64,000 nucleotides of DNA from the NCBI RefSeq assembly GCF_000153125.2, contig NZ_CM002299.1:1673075-1737074 (forward strand), given 5' to 3'. Each line of letters starts with the position of its first letter. Within the stretch, counting starts at the first letter, position 1. This document shows, one piece after another, positions 25,099 through 33,761 of the stretch. The translations under genes were made by a program, and so were the position numbers. The notes under the pieces are model-generated. The model saw only the letters and a program-made list of their open reading frames with translations, made no database searches and was not told the origin of the DNA. Source of the stretch: Congregibacter litoralis KT71 (GTDB taxonomy: Bacteria > Pseudomonadota > Gammaproteobacteria > Pseudomonadales > Halieaceae).

Positions 25099-25959
25099 AT
25101 GTATAGACAATTATCGCAGGTGTATCCGTCGCGACCATCCCGTGATGGTGATGGCGTCAAAATCAACCGCATTGCCGGCGCATCAATGCACGGGATATTG
25201 GATCCGTTTCTGATGGTCGATGAAATCAACTCGGATACTGCTGTGGATTATATGGGCGGCTTTCCAGAGCATCCCCACCGAGGCTTTGAAACCATCACCT
25301 ACATGAAGGCCGGTCGCATGCGCCATCGCGATCACATGGGTAACGAGGGCGTGATCGGCCCCGGTGATGTGCAGTGGATGACAGCAGGTCATGGGGTAAT
25401 TCACTCGGAGATGCCTGAGCAGGAGCACGGCCTGATGCACGGCTTTCAAATCTGGTTGAACTTACCCGCCAGAGACAAATACAAACCGGCTGCCTATCGC
25501 GATATTCGCAGTGCGGAAGTCGCCTACTACCGGGATGAGGTTGGCAATGAAGCACGACTTATCGCCGGTGAGATTAATGTGGGAAACACGACACTTAACG
25601 GTTGCTTACCGGCCATGGCAACCCACCCGTTATTGGCAGATGTTTCAGTCGCAAGCGGCGCGGAATTTATTCTGGATGTCGGAGACTACGAACGGGTCCT
25701 GGTGTTTGTTTATGCTGGAGACAGCACAGAGTTAAAGACCAGGCAACTGGGTGTTTACGGCACTGGTGACAAGCTGACACTGCGGGCGGGTGAGCAGGGC
25801 TTCGAGGCGCTGGTACTATCTGGTGAGGCCTTGCGCGAACCCATCGCTCAGTATGGCCCCTTTGTGATGAACCAGCCCGAGGAAATCGAACAGGCTATTC
25901 GTGATTTCAAGGAAGGGAGGCTAGTGACGCAGTCCACACTGGGCAGAACCCAACTATGA
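25099..25959 (+). CDS. Pirin-family protein (YhhW-type quercetinase-like)
   Basis: A 286-residue bicupin of the pirin family. The N-terminal cupin keeps the metal ligands His58, His60 (FPEHPHRGFET), His102 and Glu104 (GHGVIHSEMP). Relatives such as YhhW show quercetin 2,3-dioxygenase activity, though other roles are known. An AGGAGG ribosome site precedes the start and the 3' end overlaps the next gene by four bases. The context suggests action on quinone or flavonoid-like aromatic compounds. Confidence 0.92.
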   Translation: MYRQLSQVYPSRPSRDGDGVKINRIAGASMHGILDPFLMVDEINSDTAVDYMGGFPEHPHRGFETITYMKAGRMRHRDHMGNEGVIGPGDVQWMTAGHGVIHSEMPEQEHGLMHGFQIWLNLPARDKYKPAAYRDIRSAEVAYYRDEVGNEARLIAGEINVGNTTLNGCLPAMATHPLLADVSVASGAEFILDVGDYERVLVFVYAGDSTELKTRQLGVYGTGDKLTLRAGEQGFEALVLSGEALREPIAQYGPFVMNQPEEIEQAIRDFKEGRLVTQSTLGRTQL

Positions 25960-26786
25960 CCCATTCCACCACATCGATCGTTGCATCCACCGTACAGCCG
26001 GTACTTTTCATCCCACACGGCGCGGGTCCGTGTTTCTTCATGGACTGGATTCCCGCCGATGCGTGGAATGGTATGGCGGCCTATCTCAAAGGCATTGCGG
26101 CCTCGCTGCCAACTCGCCCAAGGGCCATTGTGACGGTCTCCGCCCATTGGCAGACGGCAGGATTCAGCGTCACGACCAGCGACCAGCCCGACCTGATTTT
26201 CGATTATTACGGCTTTCCCGAGCATACCTACGAACTGGCATATCCGGCCCCCGGTGCTCCGGCGTTGGCTGAACGAATTGCCACGCTGCTGGCCGAGGCG
26301 GGGCTGCCCGGCGCAAAGGACGCTCAACGGGGGTTTGACCACGGTATGTTTATTCCGCTAAAACTGATGTTTCCGGAGGCGGACATTCCCGTGGTGCAGT
26401 TGTCGTTGCGAGAAGATCTCGATCCGGTGGCCCATCTGGCCGCTGGTAAGGCTCTATCAGTGCTGCGAGATGAAGGGGTGCTGATTGTCGGCAGTGGTAT
26501 GAGCTTTCACAACATGAGCGGTTACGGCAACCCACAGTTCACACCTCTTTCCGAAGCGTTTGACGACTGGCTCAGCCGAGCAGTCGAGGCCTCTCCAGAA
26601 CAGCGGTGGGCGCGGCTCAGTGATTGGAGCCACGCCCCACATGCCTATCAATGCCATCCACGAGGCTATGAGGAACACCTGATGCCACTGATGGTGGCTG
26701 CCGGCGCTGCCGGTGAGTCAGGCGGGCGTAAGGTCTATTCAGAGAAGGTGTTAAAGACACAGCTGTCGGCGTTCCGCTTTGACTGA
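25956..26786 (+). CDS. ygiD: 4,5-DOPA-type extradiol dioxygenase (YgiD family)
   Basis: A 276-residue class III extradiol dioxygenase of the DODA/YgiD family, which opens catechol rings using a non-haem metal. Candidate metal ligands are His21 (FIPHGAG), the histidine of VSAHWQT (about 66), and the histidines of DHGMFIPLKLMFPEADIPV and SFHNMSGYG. ATGA overlap with the pirin gene. As last gene of the operon it would cleave catechols formed from quinone reduction. The exact substrate is not determinable from sequence. Confidence 0.9.
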   Translation: MTHSTTSIVASTVQPVLFIPHGAGPCFFMDWIPADAWNGMAAYLKGIAASLPTRPRAIVTVSAHWQTAGFSVTTSDQPDLIFDYYGFPEHTYELAYPAPGAPALAERIATLLAEAGLPGAKDAQRGFDHGMFIPLKLMFPEADIPVVQLSLREDLDPVAHLAAGKALSVLRDEGVLIVGSGMSFHNMSGYGNPQFTPLSEAFDDWLSRAVEASPEQRWARLSDWSHAPHAYQCHPRGYEEHLMPLMVAAGAAGESGGRKVYSEKVLKTQLSAFRFD

Positions 26787-26904
26787 CGGCCGAATTTATT
26801 GTTTGCAGCGGCTGAACAGCCGCGGAGCACACAGAGTGGAAATCAGAGGGTGCTGTGTGGCGGTGTTGATCGGCAATTTTTTCGAGTATTTCTAAGAAAA
26901 TTCT

Positions 26905-27001
26905 GAACATGGTATTTTTCATGGTATTACCGATTTACAGGCACATAAGCCATTGAAAATACAAAACAAAAAAGGCTTATTGATAATAGAGTGGGAATGA
27001 C
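26905..27001. repeat. 97-bp dispersed direct repeat, copy 3 (right edge of the island)
   Basis: Begins GAACATGGTATTTTTCATGG and ends GATAATAGAGTGGGAATGAC. The inverted arms are perfect here: ATAAGCC (26945-26951) and GGCTTAT (26974-26980) with 22 bases between. It ends 65 bp before the stop codon of the histidine kinase gene, where GC-rich backbone genes begin, so it is the best candidate for the original attachment site. The ygiD terminator region would also lie at 26787-26904. Confidence 0.9.
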
Positions 27002-27066
27002 GGGCACTGCCAGATCCATTCTGGCGATGTTTGGCAATGAAAAGGCATTCGCTCTCCACAGTATCA

Positions 27067-28545
27067 TTAAGCGGGTTGGGGAAGCCAGAAGCTGAACTCT
27101 GTGCCGCGCGTACTCTCACTGCGCACGGCAATTTGCGAGCGATGGAGTTCGACGATACGTTTTACGATGGCAAGCCCTAGGCCCGTGCCGCCAATGCTTG
27201 AGTCCGTCGTTGAATCCGTATCTCTTTGATAAAACCGCTCAAAAATTCGTGGAATGTCCTGGGAGGCAATACCGTCGCCATTGTCGGACACCTGCACCTG
27301 CACCCGTTGCGCGTCTTCGATGACGCGAATGGTGATCTCACCCCCCTGGGGCGTGTGCCGCAACGCGTTGTGAATCAGGTTTTCCAGCAGTCTATGGATC
27401 ATCGCGATGTCGGCGCGAACCTGCAGACTCTCCCGGGGCGCTTCCGTGGTCAGGGTAATACCGCGCTCCCGCGCAGAGACCTCGTGATCAAGGACAATGT
27501 CTTGGATGAGCTCCATCACGGGGAAGTTTTCCCAGTGGGGTTCAACAGATCCCGACTCCAGCGTCGATAGCTCAAATAGTTCGCTAATCAATTCGTTCAG
27601 TCGTAGGGCATGTTTGTGGGCAGTTCTGATGTAATCGGTCTGCGCATTCGCATCCAGATCTTTCACCATCAGAGTTTCCAGAAAACCCTGGATAGAGCTC
27701 ACGGGCGTGCGCAGGTCATGGGATACGTTGGCAATGAGCTCCCGGCGATTGCGATCGATCTCGGTTTGCGCATCAAACTGTTGTTCGATGCGCTCACTCA
27801 TGTCGGAAATCGCTGTGCCGAGAAGGTCTACCTCATCCCGGGGTGGTTGCCGGGTGTCGAGGCTGATCACACCGGTATACCGGTCCTCTCGGTATCTCCG
27901 CACCGCCGTTACCAGAAGCTGGAGGCGGCGGGTCAGGAGGAAGAACAGGAGTAATCCGCCGATCATCGCAAAGCACAGCGCCGCGAGTATCGTGGCAACT
28001 CCAGTCTGAAGGTTGTAACTGTCCGCCAGCGTTTGCTGTACGCCGTCGTAGTCCTTGCCGTTTAGCACGGTGTAAAGGTAGGCGGACGCTTCGCCCTCAT
28101 CGTCCAGGATGGGAGACACGGAGAAAATCTTGCGCTGGGTATCACTGCGCGGGTCATCGGCGAAGATCGGGAGTTGACTGCTATCGCGCATAAAGCGCTG
28201 CAAGGGCGTCATGTCTACGCGGTTTCGCAGTACGGTACCCTCCGGTAAGGCGTGGGAGAGAATGTTCCCGTCGGTGTCCAGCAGATAAACCTCGACGATG
28301 GGATTGATGAACATTACGTGATGGGCGAGTTCCTTCAATGCGGCCTGGTTGACGCCATCAGGACCCAGTAAGGGCATGTCCTCGGCAGCATGCAGGGCGA
28401 TATCGCGGTTTATGCGTTGGGTGGTTTCCAGCGCATAGAGCTCACTGGTTCTTGTAGTGATGCCAATAAGTACACCACCCACCACGATAAACAGAAGGCC
28501 CGTAGCGAGCGCTAGACGCAGGTACAGACGCCGGAAAGCGCTCAT
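27067..28545 (-). CDS. Sensor histidine kinase of the spondin operon
   Basis: A 492-residue membrane kinase from the ATG at 28545, which overlaps the regulator stop (ATGA). TM1 (about 12-30), a periplasmic domain of about 150 residues, TM2 (about 183-204), HAMP, then HisKA with ELIANVSHDLRTPVSS (His276) and HATPase motifs LENLIHNALRH, RIFERFYQRD and [13 protein letters not shown]. The signal is unknown. It is the last gene of a minus-strand run from 30833, suggesting that it responds to, or controls, the spondin-domain proteins. Confidence 0.9.
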   Translation of the reverse strand: MSAFRRLYLRLALATGLLFIVVGGVLIGITTRTSELYALETTQRINRDIALHAAEDMPLLGPDGVNQAALKELAHHVMFINPIVEVYLLDTDGNILSHALPEGTVLRNRVDMTPLQRFMRDSSQLPIFADDPRSDTQRKIFSVSPILDDEGEASAYLYTVLNGKDYDGVQQTLADSYNLQTGVATILAALCFAMIGGLLLFFLLTRRLQLLVTAVRRYREDRYTGVISLDTRQPPRDEVDLLGTAISDMSERIEQQFDAQTEIDRNRRELIANVSHDLRTPVSSIQGFLETLMVKDLDANAQTDYIRTAHKHALRLNELISELFELSTLESGSVEPHWENFPVMELIQDIVLDHEVSARERGITLTTEAPRESLQVRADIAMIHRLLENLIHNALRHTPQGGEITIRVIEDAQRVQVQVSDNGDGIASQDIPRIFERFYQRDTDSTTDSSIGGTGLGLAIVKRIVELHRSQIAVRSESTRGTEFSFWLPQPA

Positions 28546-29318
28546 GGCTCCACCTGAAAACGATATCCCACACCCCAGACGGTATTTACGTACTGTGGGT
28601 TTCCCGGGTCTGTTTCGATCTTTCCGCGAAGGCGATTTATGTGGGTGTTTACCGTGTGCTCGTAACCGTCGTGCCCGTATCCCCAAACTTCATCCAAGAG
28701 CTCCGAGCGACGAAAGACGCGTCCGGGCTGTCGGGCAAAGTGCAAGAGAAGGTCGAATTCTCGGGAAGTGAGTTCTATGCGATCGCCGTGCATGGTGACC
28801 CGGTGGGTTCGGTCGCAGATGCAAAAGGGGCCTAACTTCAAAGGCTCAGCAGCACCGTTCTGCTCCAACTCCGCATTCTCTTGATGCCGGTTCATGCGCG
28901 TGCGGCGAAGGAGCGCCTTAGCCCTCGCGGTGAGTTCAAGTGGACTAAAGGGCTTGCTCAGATAGTCATCCGCACCTAGCTCCAGGCCCAGAACGCGATC
29001 AAGCTCGCTGGATTTTGCGGTCAACATGAGAATCGGGGTGATGTTTCCGCGCTCGCGTAACTGGCGACAGATATCCAGACCACCCATACCCGGAAGTCGT
29101 AAGTCCAGGACAATGAGATCCCAGGCGTTGCTGAGTGCTAACTGCAAGGCTTTGTCGCCTTGATCGCAGTGGAGTAAGTCGGCATTCAGGTCTTCCAGAT
29201 GCATGACAATGAGGCGGGCGATGTCTTCGTCATCCTCAACAACGAGAATGCGAGGAACGGGGGTGGGGCTGACACCGTCGGGACTCGGGTGGGCGGTGGA
29301 TACTGGTGCGTTGGTCAT
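28542..29318 (-). CDS. OmpR-family response regulator of the spondin operon
   Basis: A 258-residue response regulator starting at the ATG at 29318 (MTNAPVSTAHPSPDG); upstream in-frame starts would run towards the preceding gene. An unusual 20-residue Pro/Ser leader precedes the receiver domain. The receiver has VVEDDED, Asp72 (VLDLRLPG) and Lys122 (LSKPF). The winged-helix output domain ends with NTHINRLRGKIE...VWGVGYRF. It pairs with the kinase at 27067. Confidence 0.92.
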   Translation of the reverse strand: MTNAPVSTAHPSPDGVSPTPVPRILVVEDDEDIARLIVMHLEDLNADLLHCDQGDKALQLALSNAWDLIVLDLRLPGMGGLDICRQLRERGNITPILMLTAKSSELDRVLGLELGADDYLSKPFSPLELTARAKALLRRTRMNRHQENAELEQNGAAEPLKLGPFCICDRTHRVTMHGDRIELTSREFDLLLHFARQPGRVFRRSELLDEVWGYGHDGYEHTVNTHINRLRGKIETDPGNPQYVNTVWGVGYRFQVEP

Positions 29319-29394
29319 AGACAGCTCGGAATCAAGGCGGAACAGTTCCTTTAGAGAAGGGTTGTCCGTACGAGTTCCCGAGCTGCCTCCCACG

Positions 29395-30108
29395 CTATTG
29401 CGTCCGGGTGATGCGCAGACGAGCGACGGGGTTGTCGAAACGATGCGTCTGGTTGAGCACTGACCCCATCAATCCGTCATCGGCGGTGACAACACCTCCG
29501 TGCATCGTGACCTGATCTGCTATGTCATCGCGCTCTGCATTGAGTCCCTCTCCGCCGTCCGCAGGTCCGGGAATCGTACCCGGCGCCTCACTGTTAGCCT
29601 CCGTACCACTATCGTAGGCAACGGTGTTGAAAGTCAGAGCATCACCAACCTCAAGCAGCGACACATCGATACTGTTTAGGCCGGTGATCGCATCGTTGGT
29701 GTTGACGAGCATTGTGGCGACGGACAAGCGCAAGCCTGCGGTGTCGTCGCCCTCAATCTCCAGGGACACCATGTCGCTGGATCCGGGGCCCACGGGATCT
29801 CCACCGCTGGCGGTAACTGCATCACTGAACTCGTTCAGAAGCTCGCTGTTGTCACCCCCTTCCGCGAGCACTTCCAAGCCGGCAGACGCCGCTTGCCCAA
29901 TGGTAAAGATACGCTCGGAGCCGTCATGAGCCACGACTGCGAGGGGTGACAGGGGCTGGCCAACGGTCAGATTGACTACGCTGACTTCGAAGACTGCATT
30001 AGTCACAGGTAGAGGTGCTGGTTCGGGGGGAGCTGGTGTGGCGATCCCACCGCTGTCGCTGCAGGCGACGAGAGCACTGGCTATGAGGGGAATGTATAAA
30101 TATCTCAT
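29395..30108 (-). CDS. Spondin_N-domain lipoprotein
   Basis: A 237-residue protein with a lipoprotein signal (LIASALVACSD, lipobox Cys16). The mature part matches the bacterial spondin_N type: FEVSVVNLTVGQPLSPLAVVAHD, then a GLEVLAEGGDNSELL element, and the closing NPVARLRITRT strand. It is anchored in the outer or inner membrane facing the periplasm or surface. In animals spondin_N domains act in matrix adhesion; in bacteria the role is unproven. It follows a paralogue 14 bp away. Confidence 0.85.
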   Translation of the reverse strand: MRYLYIPLIASALVACSDSGGIATPAPPEPAPLPVTNAVFEVSVVNLTVGQPLSPLAVVAHDGSERIFTIGQAASAGLEVLAEGGDNSELLNEFSDAVTASGGDPVGPGSSDMVSLEIEGDDTAGLRLSVATMLVNTNDAITGLNSIDVSLLEVGDALTFNTVAYDSGTEANSEAPGTIPGPADGGEGLNAERDDIADQVTMHGGVVTADDGLMGSVLNQTHRFDNPVARLRITRTQ

Positions 30109-30122
30109 GGTCTGGGTGCTCC

Positions 30123-30833
30123 CTAGTTAACTGTTACAACGACGCGCACCACGGGGTTCAGCCAGCGATGAACCCTGTTGTCTATATCGCTGCTACCCCC
30201 AGTGAGGGTGTCGTCGCCCAGGACGTTACGGTGGATGTGTACAAAGCCTTCGGCCGTTGCCGCTATGCCCGTGCCACCGCTGCCACTGGCAGCAAGTACC
30301 GGCGGTGGGGCCGGGTATCCGGGTTCACCCGGTGCTCCGCTTCCGACGACCTCGTCGTTGCCTTCGGTACCCGAATCATAGGCATTCACGCTGTAAACGT
30401 AGCGGCCGGGCTCCGTTGGTATTTCAATTGAATTGAGGCCCATAAATCCGTCATTGCTGGGGAGGATCATGGCGACGATGGATAGACGGGTATTGTCCGG
30501 TGCGTCATCAGTGTTGAGCATGGCGCTGGTTCGCTGTCCCGGCGCCAGGAGACCCTCAGCTGGGTTCGCGACGACAGTTGCGTTGATAGCGTCGACATCG
30601 GCTACCAGGGCTGAGATATCGCCACCTTCCGCCATCGCCTGAAGACTGGCACTGGCGGGTTCTCCGCTGGTGAACAGGCTTGCATCGGACACATGGGCTG
30701 CAACGAGGAACGGCGTGAAATAGCTGCCGCGGGTGAGGTTGATGATCTCAACGTCGAATTGAGTGGCGCTGGCCGGGGCGGCGGCAGCGGTGATTGCGGC
30801 AACTACCGCAAATGATCCAAAGGTCTTTTTCAT
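30123..30833 (-). CDS. Spondin_N-domain secreted protein
   Basis: A 236-residue paralogue of the next gene, exported by a cleavable signal peptide (about 1-23, ending ASA) rather than a lipobox. The family elements FDVEIINLTRGSYFTPFLVA, LQAMAEGGDISAL, MILPSNDGFMGLNSI and HRWLNPVVRVVVTV are all present. It carries a Gly/Pro-rich insert (GAPGEPGYPAPPPVLAASGS). First gene of the operon, with about 180 bp upstream for its promoter. Probably a surface or periplasmic protein controlled by the linked two-component system. Confidence 0.87.
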   Translation of the reverse strand: MKKTFGSFAVVAAITAAAAPASATQFDVEIINLTRGSYFTPFLVAAHVSDASLFTSGEPASASLQAMAEGGDISALVADVDAINATVVANPAEGLLAPGQRTSAMLNTDDAPDNTRLSIVAMILPSNDGFMGLNSIEIPTEPGRYVYSVNAYDSGTEGNDEVVGSGAPGEPGYPAPPPVLAASGSGGTGIAATAEGFVHIHRNVLGDDTLTGGSSDIDNRVHRWLNPVVRVVVTVN

Positions 30834-31013
30834 GGTGGCGACTCCCGTTGTGTATGGAGTCGCCAGTGTTGCGCGGCGATAAGGTCGGAGTTATCACAAA
30901 AGTTTCACGAATTGCTTACATGTTTGTCTCAGTGTTTCGCGCCCTGGATCACGACTCCATGATCCCTCAGGAGACGGTAGCTTGGTGCCTGGTCCCTGCG
31001 AGCGCAACCTGCA

Positions 31014-32369
31014 TCAAAAATCATCCGCGCGAAGTTGAATCTCCTCCCGGGTCAGGCTTTGACGCAAACGCTCGGGATAGTCAGACGGGATTTTCCAGAG
31101 CAAATCGAGATTCGTAGGAGCAAGTCCGCGCTCTTCGGGCGTAAAGTCGCTGCGTACGGACAACACGACATCGGTACTGGCCCAGGGGTGGTCGAACCAG
31201 TAGCGGTGACCGGTAATATCAAATCCCCGACCCTCCCAGTCGCGAGAAACGTCCACGACTTCCAATCGCTCCGTGGCCATGAGCTGCTCCAGTTCATCGG
31301 CGCTGATCTCCTGATTTCGCTGGCCGATGCGCGTGCCGCCACCCATAAACAGCTGTGCCATATTCAGAGCGCCATCTTTGGAGGATACCGTGACGACGAC
31401 CCGAGAACTGACGCTATCCAATGCCGGTAAGGCGTCAAAAAACTCTTCTGCGGGTACATCCGCCGCCGCGTAATACACCGTCCCGAGACGGAACTTTTCC
31501 CTGAGATCGACGCCGGGTGCCTGGTGGCGCTCGTAGAGGTCTTTGAGTGCGGCGGTAACCACGCGGCCTCCCGCGCTCCAGCAGACGATATGAATACGCC
31601 GGGCTTTGGAGTTTTTCGCCAGTTCCTCAAGAAGGGAGGTCAGGGCGGGCGCGGCCCGGTAGGCCCGTCTTACGTCACCGCCACCGCCATAGGCGATGAT
31701 GTTCTGTCGCGTGGGCCAAGAGAATGCCAGGGAGGTCATATCACGACCCATGAAGTGATCGAGTTGCGCAGCGAAGGCGCTGGCATTGTAAAAATTGACC
31801 TTTGCGCCGTGAACGTAGATCAGAAGATCATCATCGCGCGATGCTTCTATGGAGGCGTTCATATCCCTCATCAGCCACGCCAGGGAGCCGGTCTCATCCC
31901 TAGCGTCGCTGGTTTCTGTGCCGGGGGTGTAGGCGCCGATTTCCATCAGCCCGGAAACAGCGAGGTCCACCGCGCTTGAGCGCTCTTCCGTGCGGGAGTA
32001 CTCGCTAAGATCAGACCACGAAAGCTGTGGGGTTCCAAAGCCGATAAGGGTCATACCCAAAGCAGTTCTGGATCCCTCGTCATTACCGTAATCGATGCGC
32101 TGCATATCGTTGATGCGTTGGCGGGTCGTAGCGTAGTACACGCGCCTCGGCGTCCAGCGCTGCTCCTCTGGCACGTGGTCAAGGGGGCTGAAGCCGAGTT
32201 CAGAAAACAGCACCGGTGTCGGCATCAGCGGTTGCACAGAGGGGCCTGAACAGGCGGTCATAACCACTGCTGTTAACAGCGTAGTGAGCGCTCCACGGAG
32301 CCGGAGCGAGCTGAGCGTTCTGCTGACCACATGGACCTGTTTTGGAGGATGGCCGAACGGGCGTTGCAT
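31014..32369 (-). CDS. Alpha/beta-hydrolase lipoprotein (DUF900 type)
   Basis: A 451-residue protein with an N-terminal lipoprotein signal (LLTAVVMTACSG, Cys about 40); a GTG about 13 residues in would give a more normal leader. A DUF900-like alpha/beta-hydrolase core follows: RRVYYATTRQR, LLIYVHGAKVNFYNA (strand and oxyanion region), FSWPT and the nucleophile elbow HIVCWSAGGRVVT (Ser in CWSAG). The acid/base residues fall in the C-terminal third. The substrate is unknown; a periplasmic esterase or lipase-like role is probable. Confidence 0.84.
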   Translation of the reverse strand: MQRPFGHPPKQVHVVSRTLSSLRLRGALTTLLTAVVMTACSGPSVQPLMPTPVLFSELGFSPLDHVPEEQRWTPRRVYYATTRQRINDMQRIDYGNDEGSRTALGMTLIGFGTPQLSWSDLSEYSRTEERSSAVDLAVSGLMEIGAYTPGTETSDARDETGSLAWLMRDMNASIEASRDDDLLIYVHGAKVNFYNASAFAAQLDHFMGRDMTSLAFSWPTRQNIIAYGGGGDVRRAYRAAPALTSLLEELAKNSKARRIHIVCWSAGGRVVTAALKDLYERHQAPGVDLREKFRLGTVYYAAADVPAEEFFDALPALDSVSSRVVVTVSSKDGALNMAQLFMGGGTRIGQRNQEISADELEQLMATERLEVVDVSRDWEGRGFDITGHRYWFDHPWASTDVVLSVRSDFTPEERGLAPTNLDLLWKIPSDYPERLRQSLTREEIQLRADDF

Positions 32370-32551
32370 ATCATGCTCCAGGGTGAGAACTGAGAGTCCA
32401 AGCCAAGCATAAAACCTTAGGGACTTACATCATAGTTAATCCGTGATTTATCGCATCTCCTGGCAGTACTGCGGGAACGATTTTTGGCGTCGGGCAAAAA
32501 ACCTCTTAGACTTCTGTCTCTCATGCAGCAAGTGACAGGGCGCGAGTCATC

Positions 32552-33493
32552 GTGAGCTTCTGGACCTATCAGCGACGCTTCACCTTTGAGACCCATGCCT
32601 GCCTCGTTGAGGTCAGTGTGGGTATGCAGAGCATGGTTTCCCGGGTGTTTGTCGACGGCGAGCTTCGGGACCGGCAGGCGCTGTATTTCTCCGCTGGCTA
32701 TCGCAATCCGGTACATCAGGTGGTGTTGTCCCGCGACGGGAAAAACACCGAACTGCGGATAGAGGTGGGCTATATCAGCTGGCTGTCCGTGGGTATTGAG
32801 GTGTTTGCCGACGGGGAGCCGGTGCACAAGAGCCATCCGGACAAGAACATTCACTTCGCCGAGGAGTCGCGGTTTCTCAAAGCCTTGCCGAGTCAGGACC
32901 CGGAGGTGGCCCGGGCGGCTGCGGCGCGCTGGCAGCGCAACAAGTATTCCATATACGCTGACCTGGGCCTTGGCGCTCTATTCTTTTTCGTTGGAAAGTT
33001 CACGGGCGATCTCACACTCGCCGCTCTTATTGGTGCAGGAGCCGGTCTGGCCCTGGTTGCTATCCAGCGTTTTGTTCGCGTTGACCTTTTAGGGGGCTTT
33101 GCGGTCTTCGGTACCGTGATGCTCCTGGTGTCTGCTGTGTTCTCCCTGGCTTTTCAGAGTGATTTTATGGTGCAGATGAAAAGCACGGTTCTGGGCGTAC
33201 TGACGGCTCTATTGTTTTTTGCCGATGGTGCCATTCGCAAAGGCCAGTACTTTGGGGTGAGGATGCAGCGTTATATGCCCGAAACCATCGATACAGGCCG
33301 CATGGCTGTGGGGCTGGGCATGCTCGGTTTGACCATGGCGGGAGCGAACTATCTGGTGGCGACGCTATTCAGTGAAGACGCCTGGCTCAACTACACGACT
33401 TTTATTGATACTCCTTTGTCTATCGGTCTGGCCTACGCGGTGTATTTTTGGGCGCGGCGGGGCACAGTTACGGTGCCCGCAGAAGGGGCGTAA
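32552..33493 (+). CDS. Unknown membrane protein with soluble N-terminal domain
   Basis: A 313-residue protein starting with GTG at 32552. The first ~135 residues are a soluble beta-rich domain (YQRRFTFETHACLVEVSVG...VFVDGELRD). Six hydrophobic segments follow from about 143 to 305. The membrane half, with IRKGQYFGVRMQRYMPE and a final short basic tail, loosely resembles septation-protein-A/YciB-like proteins. That resemblance is not enough for an assignment. It stands alone between the divergent hydrolase gene and the arsenic operon. Confidence 0.7.
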   Translation: MSFWTYQRRFTFETHACLVEVSVGMQSMVSRVFVDGELRDRQALYFSAGYRNPVHQVVLSRDGKNTELRIEVGYISWLSVGIEVFADGEPVHKSHPDKNIHFAEESRFLKALPSQDPEVARAAAARWQRNKYSIYADLGLGALFFFVGKFTGDLTLAALIGAGAGLALVAIQRFVRVDLLGGFAVFGTVMLLVSAVFSLAFQSDFMVQMKSTVLGVLTALLFFADGAIRKGQYFGVRMQRYMPETIDTGRMAVGLGMLGLTMAGANYLVATLFSEDAWLNYTTFIDTPLSIGLAYAVYFWARRGTVTVPAEGA

Positions 33494-33761
33494 ACCATCC
33501 TGGGTAAGCCTGCCCTGGCCTGGGCAGGCGGGGATGTTGCCAGGCTGAATAGGTTGGCGTGACAGCGTCGACGTTTTGATAGGCACTCTCGCATCGGCGT
33601 CGGCGTCGGCGTCGGAGAGAGACAGCCGGGTTTATGGCCTGCCCACCCCAATAATTTTTGCTTTTTTGACGTGCTGAGCCGCCCCGATATCACCGAAGTG
33701 AAGCGAGGGGAAAAGCTGTCCTATACATTGACATGCCAAATATGTCGATTATTCTAGACAC
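33494..33761. other. Spacer with hairpin, CGGCGT tandem repeat and the ars promoter
   Basis: A perfect 8-bp inverted repeat GCCTGCCC...GGGCAGGC (33508-33529, loop 6) follows the membrane-protein gene but has no T run, so it is a doubtful terminator. Positions 33595-33615 are a short tandem repeat (CGGCGT)x3 plus CGG. The arsR promoter occupies the end. No gene was seen. Confidence 0.6.
33728..33755 (+). promoter_or_regulatory. arsR promoter with operator dyad; predicted leaderless transcript
   Basis: -35 TTGACA (33728-33733), 16-bp spacer, -10 TATTCT (33750-33755). The dyad GACAT-N7-ATGTC (33730-33746) fills the spacer, as expected for an ArsR operator. A start about seven bases after the -10 falls on the A of the arsR ATG at 33762. 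Confidence 0.75.

Noticed and set aside
16381..26999. Repeats as integron attC sites with gene cassettes
   Set aside because: No RYYYAAC/GTTRRRY core sites, the segments contain several genes each in both directions, and no integron integrase is present.
33508..33529. Perfect hairpin after the membrane-protein gene as a terminator
   Set aside because: No T run follows; kept only as a note in the spacer entry.
33595..33615. (CGGCGT)3 as a CRISPR or phase-variation repeat
   Set aside because: Only three and a half units, no spacers, and no gene reading through it.
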